Shown here in pieces: positions 1 to 8,396 of a DNA stretch of 64,000 nt. The DNA lies in contig NZ_CP123990.1 of the NCBI RefSeq assembly GCF_029919115.1, positions 806,001-870,000 on the forward strand, read 5' to 3'. Made by a program: the position numbers and the translations under genes. The stretch comes from Variovorax paradoxus. GTDB lineage: Bacteria; Pseudomonadota; Gammaproteobacteria; Burkholderiales; Burkholderiaceae_C. The notes under the pieces are model-generated. The model saw only the letters and a program-made list of their open reading frames with translations. It searched no databases and had not been told where the DNA came from. How positions within the stretch are numbered: position 1 is the first letter of the stretch; each line of letters opens with the position of its first letter.

Positions 1-170
1 ACGCCTTCGTGGTTGGTCTGGCGAAAGTCGCAGTCGAGCCCCAGTTCGCCGGCAACGCTGCGGCACAGCTGCTCCACCTGCGCCAGCGTGGTGCTGCCGT
101 AAAGGTGCGGCTCACGCACGCCGAGCAGGTTGAGATTGGGGCCGTTGAGGATGTAGACGATGGAGCTCAT
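1..170 (-). CDS. aroQ: Type II 3-dehydroquinate dehydratase, N-terminal part (cut by window edge)
   Basis: Only the first 56 codons lie in the window, starting at the ATG complementary to 168-170. The translation begins [17 protein letters not shown], followed by REPHLYG and, near the cut, FRQTNHEG. These are signature segments of the dodecameric type II dehydroquinases: the NGPNLNLLG loop carrying the catalytic Asn and Arg, the conserved Tyr in the YG segment, and the S/TNHEG substrate loop. The family interconverts 3-dehydroquinate and 3-dehydroshikimate, in aromatic amino acid synthesis or in quinate catabolism. The gene faces away from an IclR-family regulator 58 bases from its start, an arrangement common for inducible aromatic catabolism, so a catabolic role is possible. 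The C-terminal two thirds are not visible. Confidence 0.9.
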   Translation of the reverse strand, partial: MSSIVYILNGPNLNLLGVREPHLYGSTTLAQVEQLCRSVAGELGLDCDFRQTNHEG

Positions 171-202
171 GCGGCCGATTCTTCGGCGGAGCCGCGAAAG
201 AC

Positions 203-217
203 TTTCCAGATTGGAAA
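203..217. promoter_or_regulatory. Perfect palindrome between aroQ and the IclR gene (candidate operator)
   Basis: TTTCCA-GAT-TGGAAA is a perfect inverted repeat with 6-base arms and a 3-base spacer. It lies in the 58-base divergent spacer between the aroQ start (170) and the IclR-type start (229). A further TTTCAT follows the right arm at 222-227, so TGGAAA-N4-TTTCAT resembles the half-site order of the E. coli IclR operator (TGGAAA ... TTTCCA). The placement suggests autoregulation plus control of aroQ. No binding data are available. Confidence 0.45.
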
Positions 218-228
218 CACCTTTCATA

Positions 229-1032
229 ATGCAGGATATGAGCATTTCACTTGATCGCGGCCTCTCGATGGTGGAGCACCTTGCGCGCCATCCGCAGGGG
301 CTGCCGCTGACGCTGCTCGCCTCCGAGCTCGACATTCCGCTCGGCGCCTGCCACCGCCTGCTGGCCGACCTGCAGCGCTGCGGCTACGTTCGCCAGACGC
401 GCAAGCAGGGCGACTACGTGCTGACGACCAAGGTGGTATCGCTCGGGCTGGGCTTCCTGAGCGGGGCCGGCATCGTGAACATTGCCGAGCCGCTGCTGGA
501 GCGGCTCGGCCAGTTGTCCGGCGAACTGGTGCGCCTTTCCATCGTGGACGAAGACCGCCTCACCTGGGTCGCCAAGTCGCAGGGCACGCGGCAGGCGGGG
601 CTGCGCTACGACCCCGACATGGGCATGGATGCGCGCCTGTCGTGCACGTCTTCCGGCCACGCGTGGCTGATGACGCTGAGCGACGAACGCGCACTGGAGC
701 TGGTCTCGCGCCAAGGCTTCGGCACGCCGGCGGAATACGGCCCGAAGGCGCCAACCACCATCCGTGCGCTGCTGGGCTTTCTGCATGCGGCGCGGGTGCG
801 CGGCTACGCCATGATCGACGAGGTCTTCGCGCCCGGCATGGCCGCCATGGCGGCGCCGGTGTTCCGCCGCAAGGAGGTGGTCGGCGTGATCAGCATTGCC
901 GGACCCCGCACGCGCCTCGGCAGCGACCGCATGCATGAGCTGGCGCCGGCGCTGCTGGCGGCAACGGCCGAGCTTGGGCCGATCAGCCACGCATCGAGCC
1001 TGTTCGGCCGTCCTTCGCTGGGCAAGGGCTGA
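229..1032 (+). CDS. IclR-family transcriptional regulator
   Basis: The 267-residue protein has the IclR layout: an N-terminal winged helix-turn-helix (about residues 8-65, with [13 protein letters not shown], then [15 protein letters not shown]) and a C-terminal effector-binding domain (about 85-260, with [20 protein letters not shown] and the late [20 protein letters not shown] strand). Family members bind small aromatic or carboxylate effectors and act on adjacent catabolic genes. ATG 229 or ATG 238 fits the family N-terminus. The longer in-frame reading back to 160 would run into the divergent aroQ gene and is unlikely. The candidate operator lies just upstream. It converges on the FMN reductase gene, with 31 bases between stops. 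The effector is unknown. Confidence 0.9.
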   Translation: MQDMSISLDRGLSMVEHLARHPQGLPLTLLASELDIPLGACHRLLADLQRCGYVRQTRKQGDYVLTTKVVSLGLGFLSGAGIVNIAEPLLERLGQLSGELVRLSIVDEDRLTWVAKSQGTRQAGLRYDPDMGMDARLSCTSSGHAWLMTLSDERALELVSRQGFGTPAEYGPKAPTTIRALLGFLHAARVRGYAMIDEVFAPGMAAMAAPVFRRKEVVGVISIAGPRTRLGSDRMHELAPALLAATAELGPISHASSLFGRPSLGKG

Positions 1033-1063
1033 GCCGCGCGGCCCTGCTCTGCGCTTTGGTTTG

Positions 1064-1654
1064 TCAGTAAGGCGGCGCCTTGCGCGCCCGCTGCTCGCGC
1101 GCGGCTTCGGTCCACCAGGCCAGGTCGTCGGCAAAGCGGCCGAACGAGCGCTGCAGTGATTCGCCCGCACTGCCCGTGGGCTTGCCGTCGGCATCCAGCG
1201 TCTGCGAAATCGGCCCGACAGCCAGCGTGCTCGAGACGACGACCATGCCCATCTCCGACAGGATCGAATGCCACACGGTGCCCGAGCGCACGCCCGAAAA
1301 CCGGCCTGCCGAATAGCTGGCAACCGCCGCGGGCCGCCAGAACCATTCTTCGAGAAAGTGGTCGGTGAGGTTCTTCAGGCCGGGTTGCGGACCCCAGTTG
1401 TATTCGCCCGTCACAAAGACGAAGGCGTCCGCGCCGCGTATCTTTTGCGCGAGTGCCTCCATGGCCGCAGGCGCGGTGCCCTTGGGGTACTCCTTGTACA
1501 TGCGGTCGAGCATGGGCAGACCCACGGCCTGGGCGTCGATCAGTTGGGCATCGGCGCCGCGCGATTCGAGGCCCGCCACCAGATAGTCCGCCAGGCGAAT
1601 GCCCATGCGGTCCGACCTGTAGGAACCGTAGAAAACCAGGATCTTGTCAGCCAT
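1064..1654 (-). CDS. NADPH-dependent FMN reductase family protein
   Basis: The 196-residue flavodoxin-fold protein opens with MADKILVFYGSYRSDRMG, the phosphate-binding loop of the FMN_red family. It continues with FVTGEYNWGPQPGLKNLTDHF, the conserved segment between the FMN-binding loops, and the helix IRGADAFVFV. Such enzymes use NAD(P)H to reduce FMN or act as azo- or quinone reductases in the cytoplasm. The start is the ATG at 1654, with GGAGCG about 7 bases upstream. An earlier in-frame start at 1735 would add a non-homologous extension. The gene is transcribed divergently from the secreted-protein gene at 1766. The substrate is not predictable from sequence. Confidence 0.85.
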   Translation of the reverse strand: MADKILVFYGSYRSDRMGIRLADYLVAGLESRGADAQLIDAQAVGLPMLDRMYKEYPKGTAPAAMEALAQKIRGADAFVFVTGEYNWGPQPGLKNLTDHFLEEWFWRPAAVASYSAGRFSGVRSGTVWHSILSEMGMVVVSSTLAVGPISQTLDADGKPTGSAGESLQRSFGRFADDLAWWTEAAREQRARKAPPY

Positions 1655-1765
1655 TCGTCGCTCCGTTTTGAAGGCCGGGCGGCCATGGGAGCGAAGGCTA
1701 CAACATTGGTGTGCAGGCGCATTTCGTAGCAGCATCTTTCAAAACCTGTGGCTACCATCGCCGCC

Positions 1766-2554
1766 ATGAACAAGCTGCCTGCTATTTGCACCGCCACCCT
1801 GGCGCTCGCCGCGTCGCTGGCGGGCCATGCGTTTGCCGCACCATCGGCCCGGTTGCTCGATGCGGTCAAGAAGCCGCAGCTGGTCGACCCGGAATGGCGC
1901 ACGCGCCTGTGCGCGTTGCTGCCCCAACCCTGCGACCCGCAAGCATTGGGCCTGTACCGGTTGCGCGGCGCCGCTGCGAGCGAGTTTGCGGTGCTCTCTG
2001 CCGAGCCGCTGGCCATGGGGCGCGTCAGGCGCGACAAGGACACCAAGGCCTGGCAGCTCGAGCGGCTGCATGACTTCAGCGCCTATGTGGCCGGCATGAA
2101 GAAAGACGCCGGCGCGGGCATGTCCGAGACGCGCCTTTCGCTTGCACCGGCGCTTTATCCCGTGGCCGAAGGGCAGTGGGCCATGGCCGTGCTGCAGACG
2201 GTGTCGGAGATGTACTCGGGCGGCGGCGCCTCGTTCAGCAAGGCCGACTTCGTGCCGCTCGACGGCACGAGCGCCGTGCACGAAGGCATTCCTTTTTCTT
2301 GCTCGAAGATGGTCCGCGCCTGCTTCAGCGAGAAGGAATACAAGAACTCGAAGCATTGCCACGACGAGAGCAGCGGGAGCCTTCGCATTGCGTATGAAGA
2401 ACCCGGCAAGCCCGGCGGCCCCTATAGCTGGCAATACACATGGCTGCAGAGCGAATGGCCCTCCAACACGCCTGCAAGCGGGGCCACCACCACGCGCCTT
2501 CACTTCACGGCCAGGACGACCGAAAGGGTGGGCTTCTGCGGCGGACCGCAGTAG
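1766..2554 (+). CDS. Secreted protein of unknown function
   Basis: A 262-residue protein with a clear signal peptide (MNKLPAICTATLALAASLAGHAFA, cleavage after AFA). The mature part has several cysteine-containing segments (CALLPQPCD; CSKMVRACF; the final GFCGG), which suggests a disulfide-bonded periplasmic protein. I recognise no enzymatic motif. The ATG at 1766 is chosen because it places the signal peptide at the N-terminus; the reading from 1748 adds only MATIAA. It converges on the MFS gene, with 19 bases between the coding ends. A CCGCCGC ... GCGGCGG inverted repeat (2555-2583) spans that junction. Confidence 0.75.
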   Translation: MNKLPAICTATLALAASLAGHAFAAPSARLLDAVKKPQLVDPEWRTRLCALLPQPCDPQALGLYRLRGAAASEFAVLSAEPLAMGRVRRDKDTKAWQLERLHDFSAYVAGMKKDAGAGMSETRLSLAPALYPVAEGQWAMAVLQTVSEMYSGGGASFSKADFVPLDGTSAVHEGIPFSCSKMVRACFSEKEYKNSKHCHDESSGSLRIAYEEPGKPGGPYSWQYTWLQSEWPSNTPASGATTTRLHFTARTTERVGFCGGPQ

Positions 2555-2573
2555 CCGCCGCGGAGCGTTTGGC

Positions 2574-3854
2574 TCAGCGGCGGGGAACTGTCACCGCGCC
2601 CACAAGCATCGTGCGCCCGGCGCCCAGGCCTGCAATGACCAGCGCAATGCCCAGCCCGATGAAGAGCCATGACGACGCGCGGAAGCTCCCGGTCCAGCCG
2701 TGCAGCAGGCCGGCGACCAGCGGGCCGCATGCGGCCACCATGTAGCCCACGCCCTGCGCCATGCCCGAGAGGTGTGCCGCCACATGCGAATCGGGCGAGC
2801 GCAGCACCATGAACGTGAGCGCAAGAGCAAACGTGCCGCCTTGCGCAATGCCCAGCAGCACGGCCCAGAACCACACGCCCGAGAGCGGTGCGAACAGCAT
2901 TGCCAGCATGGCGGCCAGCGTGAGCAGGGCCAGCCCCACCGCAAGGCCGCGCTGGTTGCGCAGCCTGACCGCCACTGCGGGAACGACGAGGCAGGTCACC
3001 ACCTGCGTCATGACTGCGAGCGACACCACGTAGCCCGCGGTTTCGCCGCCGAGCCCGCGCTCACGCAAGATCGGCGCGAGCCAGCCCATCACGATGTACG
3101 CGAGGGCCGATTGCAAGCCCATGAAGAAAGTGACTTGCCAGGCCAGCCGGTCGCGCCAGAGCCCGCGCACGGTAAAGCCCGATTCGCTTGCCACCGGCTT
3201 CACCGGCAGGGCCTGCGGCGCCCAGATCAGCGTGACCAGCAGGGCGGGCAGCGCCCACATGGCCAGCGCATAAGTCCAGCCGCCGCCTAGCGCATGTTCC
3301 AGCGGCACCGTGAGCCCTGCCGCGCTGGCCGCGCCGCCGCACACCGCCATGGTGTAGAGGCCCATCATCAGCGCCGCCTGTCCGGCGAAGTCGCGCTTCA
3401 CCAGGCCCGAGAGCAGCACGTTCGACACCGCGATGCCGCTGCCCGCGATGGCCGACGCCAGGAACAGCAGCGGGATGTTGCCCGTGCCGCGCAGCGCGGT
3501 GCCCACCAGGATGAGCACCATGCAGCCGAGCAGCGTGCGCTCGGTGCCAAAGCGCCGGCCCAGGCCCGGCGCCAGCGGCGCGAACACGCCCAGGCAGACG
3601 ATGGGCAGGGTGGTCAGCAGGCTCGCGGCGGTGGCCGAGAGGCCGGTGGCTGCCATGATTTCGGGCAGCATCACCGAGAGGCTGGCAAACACCGGCCGCA
3701 GGTTGAAGGCAATCAGCACCACGCTGGCGCCCAGCAAAATGCGGCGGGCGAGGCTTGGGGCCGGTGTGGGGCGCGGCGCGGGCAGGCTGTCTGCCTCGGC
3801 GTCGATCAGCAGTTCACCGGCGGCGCGGTTGGTGGAAAAAGGCACGGCGCTCAT
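2574..3854 (-). CDS. MFS transporter, CynX/NimT (cyanate permease-like) family
   Basis: A 426-residue major facilitator protein with about 12 hydrophobic segments after a 40-residue cytoplasmic N-terminus. The first helix, ILLGASVVLIAFNLRPVFASLS, and the motif-A region GLGRRFGTERTLLG are typical of the CynX/NimT subgroup (cyanate or nitroimidazole-related). The start at ATG 3854 has GAGGG about 8 bases upstream. The longer ORF to 3890 would overlap the GntR-family gene, whose stop ends at 3865, leaving 10 bases between them. The pair is probably one transcript with the regulator first. The substrate is unknown; the FadR-type regulator suggests a small organic acid or amino-acid-like compound. 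Confidence 0.85.
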   Translation of the reverse strand: MSAVPFSTNRAAGELLIDAEADSLPAPRPTPAPSLARRILLGASVVLIAFNLRPVFASLSVMLPEIMAATGLSATAASLLTTLPIVCLGVFAPLAPGLGRRFGTERTLLGCMVLILVGTALRGTGNIPLLFLASAIAGSGIAVSNVLLSGLVKRDFAGQAALMMGLYTMAVCGGAASAAGLTVPLEHALGGGWTYALAMWALPALLVTLIWAPQALPVKPVASESGFTVRGLWRDRLAWQVTFFMGLQSALAYIVMGWLAPILRERGLGGETAGYVVSLAVMTQVVTCLVVPAVAVRLRNQRGLAVGLALLTLAAMLAMLFAPLSGVWFWAVLLGIAQGGTFALALTFMVLRSPDSHVAAHLSGMAQGVGYMVAACGPLVAGLLHGWTGSFRASSWLFIGLGIALVIAGLGAGRTMLVGAVTVPRR

Positions 3855-3864
3855 CGAATGGCCC

Positions 3865-4545
3865 TCATGCCTCGGCTTGCGAGAGCGCATCGATCATGGG
3901 CGCCATGAAGGCGCGAACCGCTTCCGCGGCCCGATCGGGGTTGCGGCTTGCAATGGCTTCGACGATGGATTCGTGCGCCGCGTTGTCGGGCTCCGGCAGG
4001 CTGGTGCCCATCGAGCTGGCAATGGTGTCCTTGATGTAGCCGGTAATGAAGCGGCAGGTTTCGGCCAGTGCCAGGTTGCCCGAAATGTCGACGATGGCAA
4101 GATGAAAATCAAGGTCGCGCTGGATGAAGCTTGCGCCGCCGTCGCTTGCGTCCGGCAGGCCGCGCTTGCCGAGCAGGGTCCGAAGGTTGCGCAGGTCCTT
4201 GGCGGTGTGGCGCACGGCGGCGAGCCGGGCGGCCTCTACCTCGAGTGCGCGGCGCACTTCGAACTGGTCGCGCAGGCTCGCGCGCTGCATCTTCTGCAAG
4301 TTGGCCGCCGGGTCGAACCCCGAGCGCACATAGGTGCCGGAGCCCTGCCGCACTTCGAGCAGGCCGCGCGAGACCAGCGTTTTCACGGCCTCGCGCACCG
4401 TGCCGCGGCTCACGCCCAAAAGCAGCGCCAGCTGCGGTTCGATGGGAATGCGGGAGCCGACGGTCCAGCGGCCGGCGGATATTTCGGCGCGGATGCTGTT
4501 GGCGGCGCTGTCGGCAAGAGAGGTGCGAGGTGCTTGGGCGAGCAT
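3865..4545 (-). CDS. GntR/FadR-family transcriptional regulator (FCD domain)
   Basis: A 226-residue regulator. An N-terminal winged helix (about residues 10-75) contains the GntR signature IRAEISAGRWTVGSRIPIEPQLA followed by GVSRGTVREAVKTLVSRGLLE. The all-helical FCD ligand domain (about 90-215) shows the metal/ligand-site pattern with DLDFHLAIVDISGN and HESIVEAI. FCD members usually repress an adjacent transporter or catabolic operon until an organic acid binds. The gene is upstream of, and probably co-transcribed with, the CynX-type carrier. The start ATG at 4545 has no strong Shine-Dalgarno. A candidate operator lies at 4563-4585. Confidence 0.88.
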   Translation of the reverse strand: MLAQAPRTSLADSAANSIRAEISAGRWTVGSRIPIEPQLALLLGVSRGTVREAVKTLVSRGLLEVRQGSGTYVRSGFDPAANLQKMQRASLRDQFEVRRALEVEAARLAAVRHTAKDLRNLRTLLGKRGLPDASDGGASFIQRDLDFHLAIVDISGNLALAETCRFITGYIKDTIASSMGTSLPEPDNAAHESIVEAIASRNPDRAAEAVRAFMAPMIDALSQAEA

Positions 4546-4562
4546 ATGAATCAGAAAGACCT

Positions 4563-4585
4563 ATTCATTGAATCATTAGATGAAT
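4563..4585. promoter_or_regulatory. AT-rich inverted repeat upstream of the GntR-type gene (candidate operator)
   Basis: ATTCAT (4563-4568) and ATGAAT (4580-4585) form a perfect 6-base inverted repeat. Inside the same AT-rich island is a smaller TCAT-TAG-ATGA palindrome (4573-4583). It lies 18-40 bases upstream of the regulator start in otherwise GC-rich DNA, where an autorepression site would be expected. This is inference from position and symmetry only. Confidence 0.35.
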
Positions 4586-4674
4586 TGTCGATCGACTTCA
4601 ATGCCGCAGTCGAAAGCAGGGGATTGCACTGCGACCCCAGATGGGCTGCTCGCCCGGTTCTGGAGCGCTGCTGT

Positions 4675-6954
4675 TCAGCGGGTGCTTTTCGCGACCACGC
4701 CCGCACCGCGCACTTCAAGCCTGCGCTGGTCGACCACCTTGCCCGTTGCATCGACCAGTTCGATCACATGCCGCCCCGGCCAGGGCAGCCATTGCGCGCT
4801 GTTGCCGCGCGCAAAGTGCTTGCCGTCGATGCGCCATTGCACGCCCCGGCCTTCGGACTCGAAGCGCACGCGCTGGTGCAGGGGCGGAATGTCCGGATCG
4901 AGCGCGATGATGGTGCCGTCCACCGGCGCCGTGATGCGCGCGGCCGCGGTGTTGGCCGGCGTGCCGGCGCCGGGGTCGAGCGCAAAGAGCGGCTGCTCCG
5001 TGCCCTGCAGGAACCATTCGCTGCGCGCGGCCTCCAGCGGATTGCCGTCTGCCCCGGGCCCGAAGGTGACACGCGCCTCGACCAGGCCTGCGGGCGGCTT
5101 GGGCGCTCGGCTCGGCTCGCGTGCGTGCAGGAAGCGCATGACCTCGGCCCACACCGGCGCTGCGCCGCTGGTGCCGCTCACGTCCCACATCGACGCGCCG
5201 CTCGCGTTGCCGACCCACACGCCCACCGTGTAGCGCTGCGACCAACCCACGGCCCAGTTGTCGCGCATGTCCTTGCTGGTGCCGGTTTTCACCGCGGTCC
5301 AGAAGCGAGTGGAAAGAATGCTGTCGAGCCCGAAGGTGCGTGTGCGTGCATTCGCGTCCGACAGGATGTCGCCGACGATGAAGGCCGCGGCAGGGTCGAG
5401 CATGGGCGCGGCGGTGCTTTCAGCGGGCTTTGCTTTTGCCGGTGCGGCTGGCACCGGCGTGGGCATGCGTGCTGTCAGCCTGGGGGTGCCGTAACGCCCT
5501 CCGTTGGCCAGCATGCGATAGGCATTGGTGAGCGAAAGCAGCGACACCTCGGCGCTCCCCAACGCGAGGCTGTAGCCGTAGTAGTCGCCGCTTTCGCGCA
5601 GCGGCAGCCCGGCCTCGCGCAGCCGCCGTGCAAAAGATTCGGGCGACACCATCACCAGCGTTCGTACGGCCGGCACGTTGAGCGATGCGGCGAGCGCCGT
5701 GCGCGCCGACACCGGCCCCTTGAACTGGCGGTCGTAGTTCTGCGGAATGTAGAGGCCGCTCGCGGTGTTGATCTGAGCCGACGAATCGTCGATCAGCGAC
5801 GCCGCGGTGAGCCGCCGCTCGGCAATGGCCTGCGCATAGAGCAGCGGCTTGAGCGTGGAGCCGGGCTGGCGCAGCGCGGTGACCGCGTCGACCTCGGCCG
5901 CCTGGCTCAGCGGGCCTGACGAGCCGACCCACGCAAGCACCTCTCCGGTCGCGTTGTCGAGCACCACGAGCGCGCCGTCTTCCACATGGCGCCCACGCAG
6001 TTCCTTCAGGTGGCGCTGGAGTGCGTCGAGTGCAAATCGCTGCAGCGGCGCGCGCAGGGTGGTGCGCACGGCGGCTTCCCTCGGGGCCGGTTGCCGCGCG
6101 GCGGTGGGCTGTGCGGTTGGTGCCTCGCCGGCCTCACCCAGCTCTTTCAGTACGCGCCGTGCCGCATGCGGCGCAATGCCTTCGTTCGCATCGAATGCCC
6201 GCCGCTGCACCGCCGCGCTGGTGAACATGTCGATTGCATCGCAGTCGATCTTGTGGCCCGGCTCCATGGCGCGCATGACCTCGCAGGCACGCTGCGCCAC
6301 GATGGCCGGCTTGGCGTTGGGCGCACGTACCAGCGCCGCGGCCACCGCGGCCTCGCGCGCGTCGAGGCCGCTTGGCGCCTTGCCGAACAGCGTGCGCGAA
6401 AGCGCGTCGATGCCCACGATCTCCCCGCGGAAGGGCACCGTGTTGAGGTAGGCCTCCAGGATCTGGTCCTTGCGCCAGTTGCGCTCGAGCTGCGCGGCAG
6501 CCACGGTCTGCCCGATCTTCTGCGTGAACGAGCGGCCGCTGTTGGCGCGGCGCAGGTCCTCGTCAAGCAGGCCCGACAGCTGCATCGTGATGGTCGAGGC
6601 GCCGCGTGTGCGCGTGTTCCACAGGTTGGCCCATGCGGCGGAGGACACCGCGCGCCAGTCGACGCCGCTGTGCTCGTAGAACCGCCTGTCTTCGCTCAGC
6701 ACCATGGCCATGCGCAGCGCCGGGGAAACATCGGCCAGCGCAATCCATTGGCCGCGCCGCACCGAGGCGTCGGTGCGCACGCGCTGCAGCAGTTCGCCGC
6801 TGCGGTCGAGCACCGCGGTGTCCGAAGAGCGGAAGCCGCGCTTCACTTCATCGAAGCTCACCGCACCGGCGGCAGACGCAAGAGCCGGCTGCATGCAGGC
6901 AGCCACGATCAATGCAGCGGCAAGATGGCTGGCGGTAAACGGCGGGCGATGCAT
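4675..6954 (-). CDS. pbpC: Penicillin-binding protein 1C (peptidoglycan glycosyltransferase/transpeptidase)
   Basis: A 759-residue bifunctional class A PBP of the 1C type. It has an N-terminal export/anchor segment (residues 8-30) and a GT51 transglycosylase domain with SEDRRFYEHSGVD (catalytic Glu88) and GASTITMQ (119-126). The transpeptidase has SxxK at 366-369 (GSTLK), SLN at 424-426 and KTG at 556-558. The C-terminal BiPBP-type beta domain (about 665-755) is diagnostic for PBP1C. It polymerises and cross-links peptidoglycan at the periplasmic face. ATG 6954 gives the most signal-like N-terminus; starts at 7002 or 7122 are possible. In E. coli pbpC sits beside the yfhM macroglobulin gene; here the thioester macroglobulin ends 9.3 kb away on the same strand. 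Confidence 0.93.
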   Translation of the reverse strand: MHRPPFTASHLAAALIVAACMQPALASAAGAVSFDEVKRGFRSSDTAVLDRSGELLQRVRTDASVRRGQWIALADVSPALRMAMVLSEDRRFYEHSGVDWRAVSSAAWANLWNTRTRGASTITMQLSGLLDEDLRRANSGRSFTQKIGQTVAAAQLERNWRKDQILEAYLNTVPFRGEIVGIDALSRTLFGKAPSGLDAREAAVAAALVRAPNAKPAIVAQRACEVMRAMEPGHKIDCDAIDMFTSAAVQRRAFDANEGIAPHAARRVLKELGEAGEAPTAQPTAARQPAPREAAVRTTLRAPLQRFALDALQRHLKELRGRHVEDGALVVLDNATGEVLAWVGSSGPLSQAAEVDAVTALRQPGSTLKPLLYAQAIAERRLTAASLIDDSSAQINTASGLYIPQNYDRQFKGPVSARTALAASLNVPAVRTLVMVSPESFARRLREAGLPLRESGDYYGYSLALGSAEVSLLSLTNAYRMLANGGRYGTPRLTARMPTPVPAAPAKAKPAESTAAPMLDPAAAFIVGDILSDANARTRTFGLDSILSTRFWTAVKTGTSKDMRDNWAVGWSQRYTVGVWVGNASGASMWDVSGTSGAAPVWAEVMRFLHAREPSRAPKPPAGLVEARVTFGPGADGNPLEAARSEWFLQGTEQPLFALDPGAGTPANTAAARITAPVDGTIIALDPDIPPLHQRVRFESEGRGVQWRIDGKHFARGNSAQWLPWPGRHVIELVDATGKVVDQRRLEVRGAGVVAKSTR

Positions 6955-7224
6955 GGAGGGCGTGAACTGGAGGCGGGCAAATCGATGGCGAAGCGGCGCC
7001 ATTCTCGGCGATGCGCCCACGGGAACTGCACCTACTTCGACTCGGGTGTGCCGCCGCCTCCCTTGCTCAGCAATTACCGCCAAAGTTCGCAGCAAGGTTC
7101 CACATCCGGTAACGAACTTCACGCCCGCTCTTCATTCGGGATACTCAGCCGTGACGGAGGTGGCCTTCAATGCAGACGTCGGCTTGCGGAGGCAGGCCGC
7201 GTTTGAAAACTCCAAGGAGAAATC

Positions 7225-7437
7225 ATGAAAAAGACATTGGCCATTCTGCTTGCCGCATCGGCTGTCCTGGCCGGCTGCGTGGTCGCACCTTACGACCGTC
7301 CGCCACCGGCGCGCGGCCAATACTATGGCGGCGGCGACAGGGACCGCGACGGCGTGCCCAACCGGTATGACCGAGACCGCGATGGCGACGGCGTGCCCAA
7401 CCGCTACGACCGCCGGCCTAACAACCCGTATCGTTGA
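7225..7437 (+). CDS. Small lipoprotein with Asp-rich calcium-binding-like tandem repeat
   Basis: A 70-residue protein with a textbook lipoprotein signal: MKKTLAILLAASAVLAGC, lipobox LAGC, lipidation at Cys18. The mature part contains two near-identical units of about 12 residues, DRDRDGVPNRYD and DRDGDGVPNRYD, which match the D-x-D-x-DG calcium-loop pattern of thrombospondin type 3 repeats. AAGGAGA lies 5 bases before the ATG, so translation should be strong. It is probably an outer- or inner-membrane-anchored cation-binding lipoprotein, and its function is unknown. It converges on the LysE-type gene, with 18 bases between coding ends. Confidence 0.85.
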   Translation: MKKTLAILLAASAVLAGCVVAPYDRPPPARGQYYGGGDRDRDGVPNRYDRDRDGDGVPNRYDRRPNNPYR

Positions 7438-7455
7438 TCCAGGCTGCGGGGCGCG

Positions 7456-8082
7456 TCAGGCGGGCCGCCGCGCAAGCAGCGCCCACACGCCCGCCGCGCT
7501 CAGCAGCGAACCGCCCGCAAGGTTGAACCGCCGCTGCGCACGCGGCGACGAAAGCAGCTTGCGGGCCGACCCCGCAAACACTGCGTAAAGCGTGGCATTG
7601 AGCGCCGCCATGGCCACGAAGGTGACCGCCAGCACCCACAGCTGGCGCGTCATGTCGGCCCCGGGGCTCAGGAACTGCGGCAGGAACGCCACGAAGAACA
7701 CAATGCCCTTGGGGTTCAGAGCCGTTACCAGGTAGGTATTGGCGAACAGCCGCCAGCGCGAATCGGGCGCGGCAGGCGCCGCGACTTCGGACGACATGAT
7801 GCCCGCGCGCAGCAGCTTGATGCCGAGGTACAACAGGTACAGGCCGCCCACCCACTTCACCACCGTGAACCAGAAGGCCGAGGCGGCCAGCAGCGCGCCC
7901 AGGCCGAGCAGCGAAACCACCAGCGCCGTCGAATCGCCCAGCGCGACCGCCGCAACCAGCGGCACATTCGCGCGCCGGCCATGCGACATCGAATAGCTGA
8001 TCACCGTGAGGATGGTCGGGCCGGGAATGATCAGCAGCACGGCAGATGCCGCAACGAAGGCGAGCCAGAGTTCAAGGGGCAT
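7456..8082 (-). CDS. LysE/RhtB-family amino-acid exporter
   Basis: A 208-residue inner-membrane protein with six predicted helices and the family signature near the N-terminus (LLIIPGPTILTVISYSMSHGRR). Further family features are KWVGGLYLLYLGIKLLR and the central TYLVTALNPKGIVFFVAFLPQF. Family members export lysine, homoserine, threonine, leucine or analogues. The gene is the last of a same-strand run, 30 bases after the DUF2277 gene, so it may be transcribed with the GNAT, DUF2277 and selenium genes upstream. Whether it has any role in exporting seleno-amino acids is speculative. Confidence 0.88.
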   Translation of the reverse strand: MPLELWLAFVAASAVLLIIPGPTILTVISYSMSHGRRANVPLVAAVALGDSTALVVSLLGLGALLAASAFWFTVVKWVGGLYLLYLGIKLLRAGIMSSEVAAPAAPDSRWRLFANTYLVTALNPKGIVFFVAFLPQFLSPGADMTRQLWVLAVTFVAMAALNATLYAVFAGSARKLLSSPRAQRRFNLAGGSLLSAAGVWALLARRPA

Positions 8083-8112
8083 GAAGGTTCTCCAGGGGTG
8101 TTGTTGTTGCGT

Positions 8113-8382
8113 TCAGGTGCCGAAGCGCGCGGCCGACCTGGCCTTGGCGCGCTCCGCCTCGATGGCGCGGTCGCGCGGCTCGGCAGTGGTCACCAGCGAA
8201 TCGATCAGGCGCGCAGCCGTTGCAGCCACTTCGTCGACCGCGCGCTCGAAGGCCTCCTGGTTGGCCTTGGAAGGCACGCTGAAGCCGCTGAGCTTGCGCA
8301 CGAACTGCAGCGCCGCGGCGCGGATCTCCTGCTCGGTGGCGGGAGGCTCGAAGTTGTAGAGGGTCTTGATGCTTCTGCACAT
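8113..8382 (-). CDS. DUF2277 family protein
   Basis: An 89-residue cytoplasmic protein beginning MCRSIKTLYNFEPPATEQEI, the signature opening of DUF2277. It continues with ALQFVRKLSGFSVPSKANQEAFERAVDEV and ends in a basic ARSAARFG. The family is short, conserved across proteobacteria and actinobacteria, and uncharacterised. The start is set at ATG 8382, where the conserved MCR begins; the in-frame extension to 8400 is not conserved and overlaps the GNAT stop. It lies 14 bases after the GNAT gene and 30 bases before the LysE-type gene on the same strand. Confidence 0.88.
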   Translation of the reverse strand: MCRSIKTLYNFEPPATEQEIRAAALQFVRKLSGFSVPSKANQEAFERAVDEVAATAARLIDSLVTTAEPRDRAIEAERAKARSAARFGT

Positions 8383-8396
8383 GGGCGAACTCCATT

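Noticed and set aside
3433..5919. 828-codon plus-strand frame antisense to the MFS, GntR and pbpC genes
   Set aside because: Composition and lack of motifs mark it as a shadow of three well-supported minus-strand genes.
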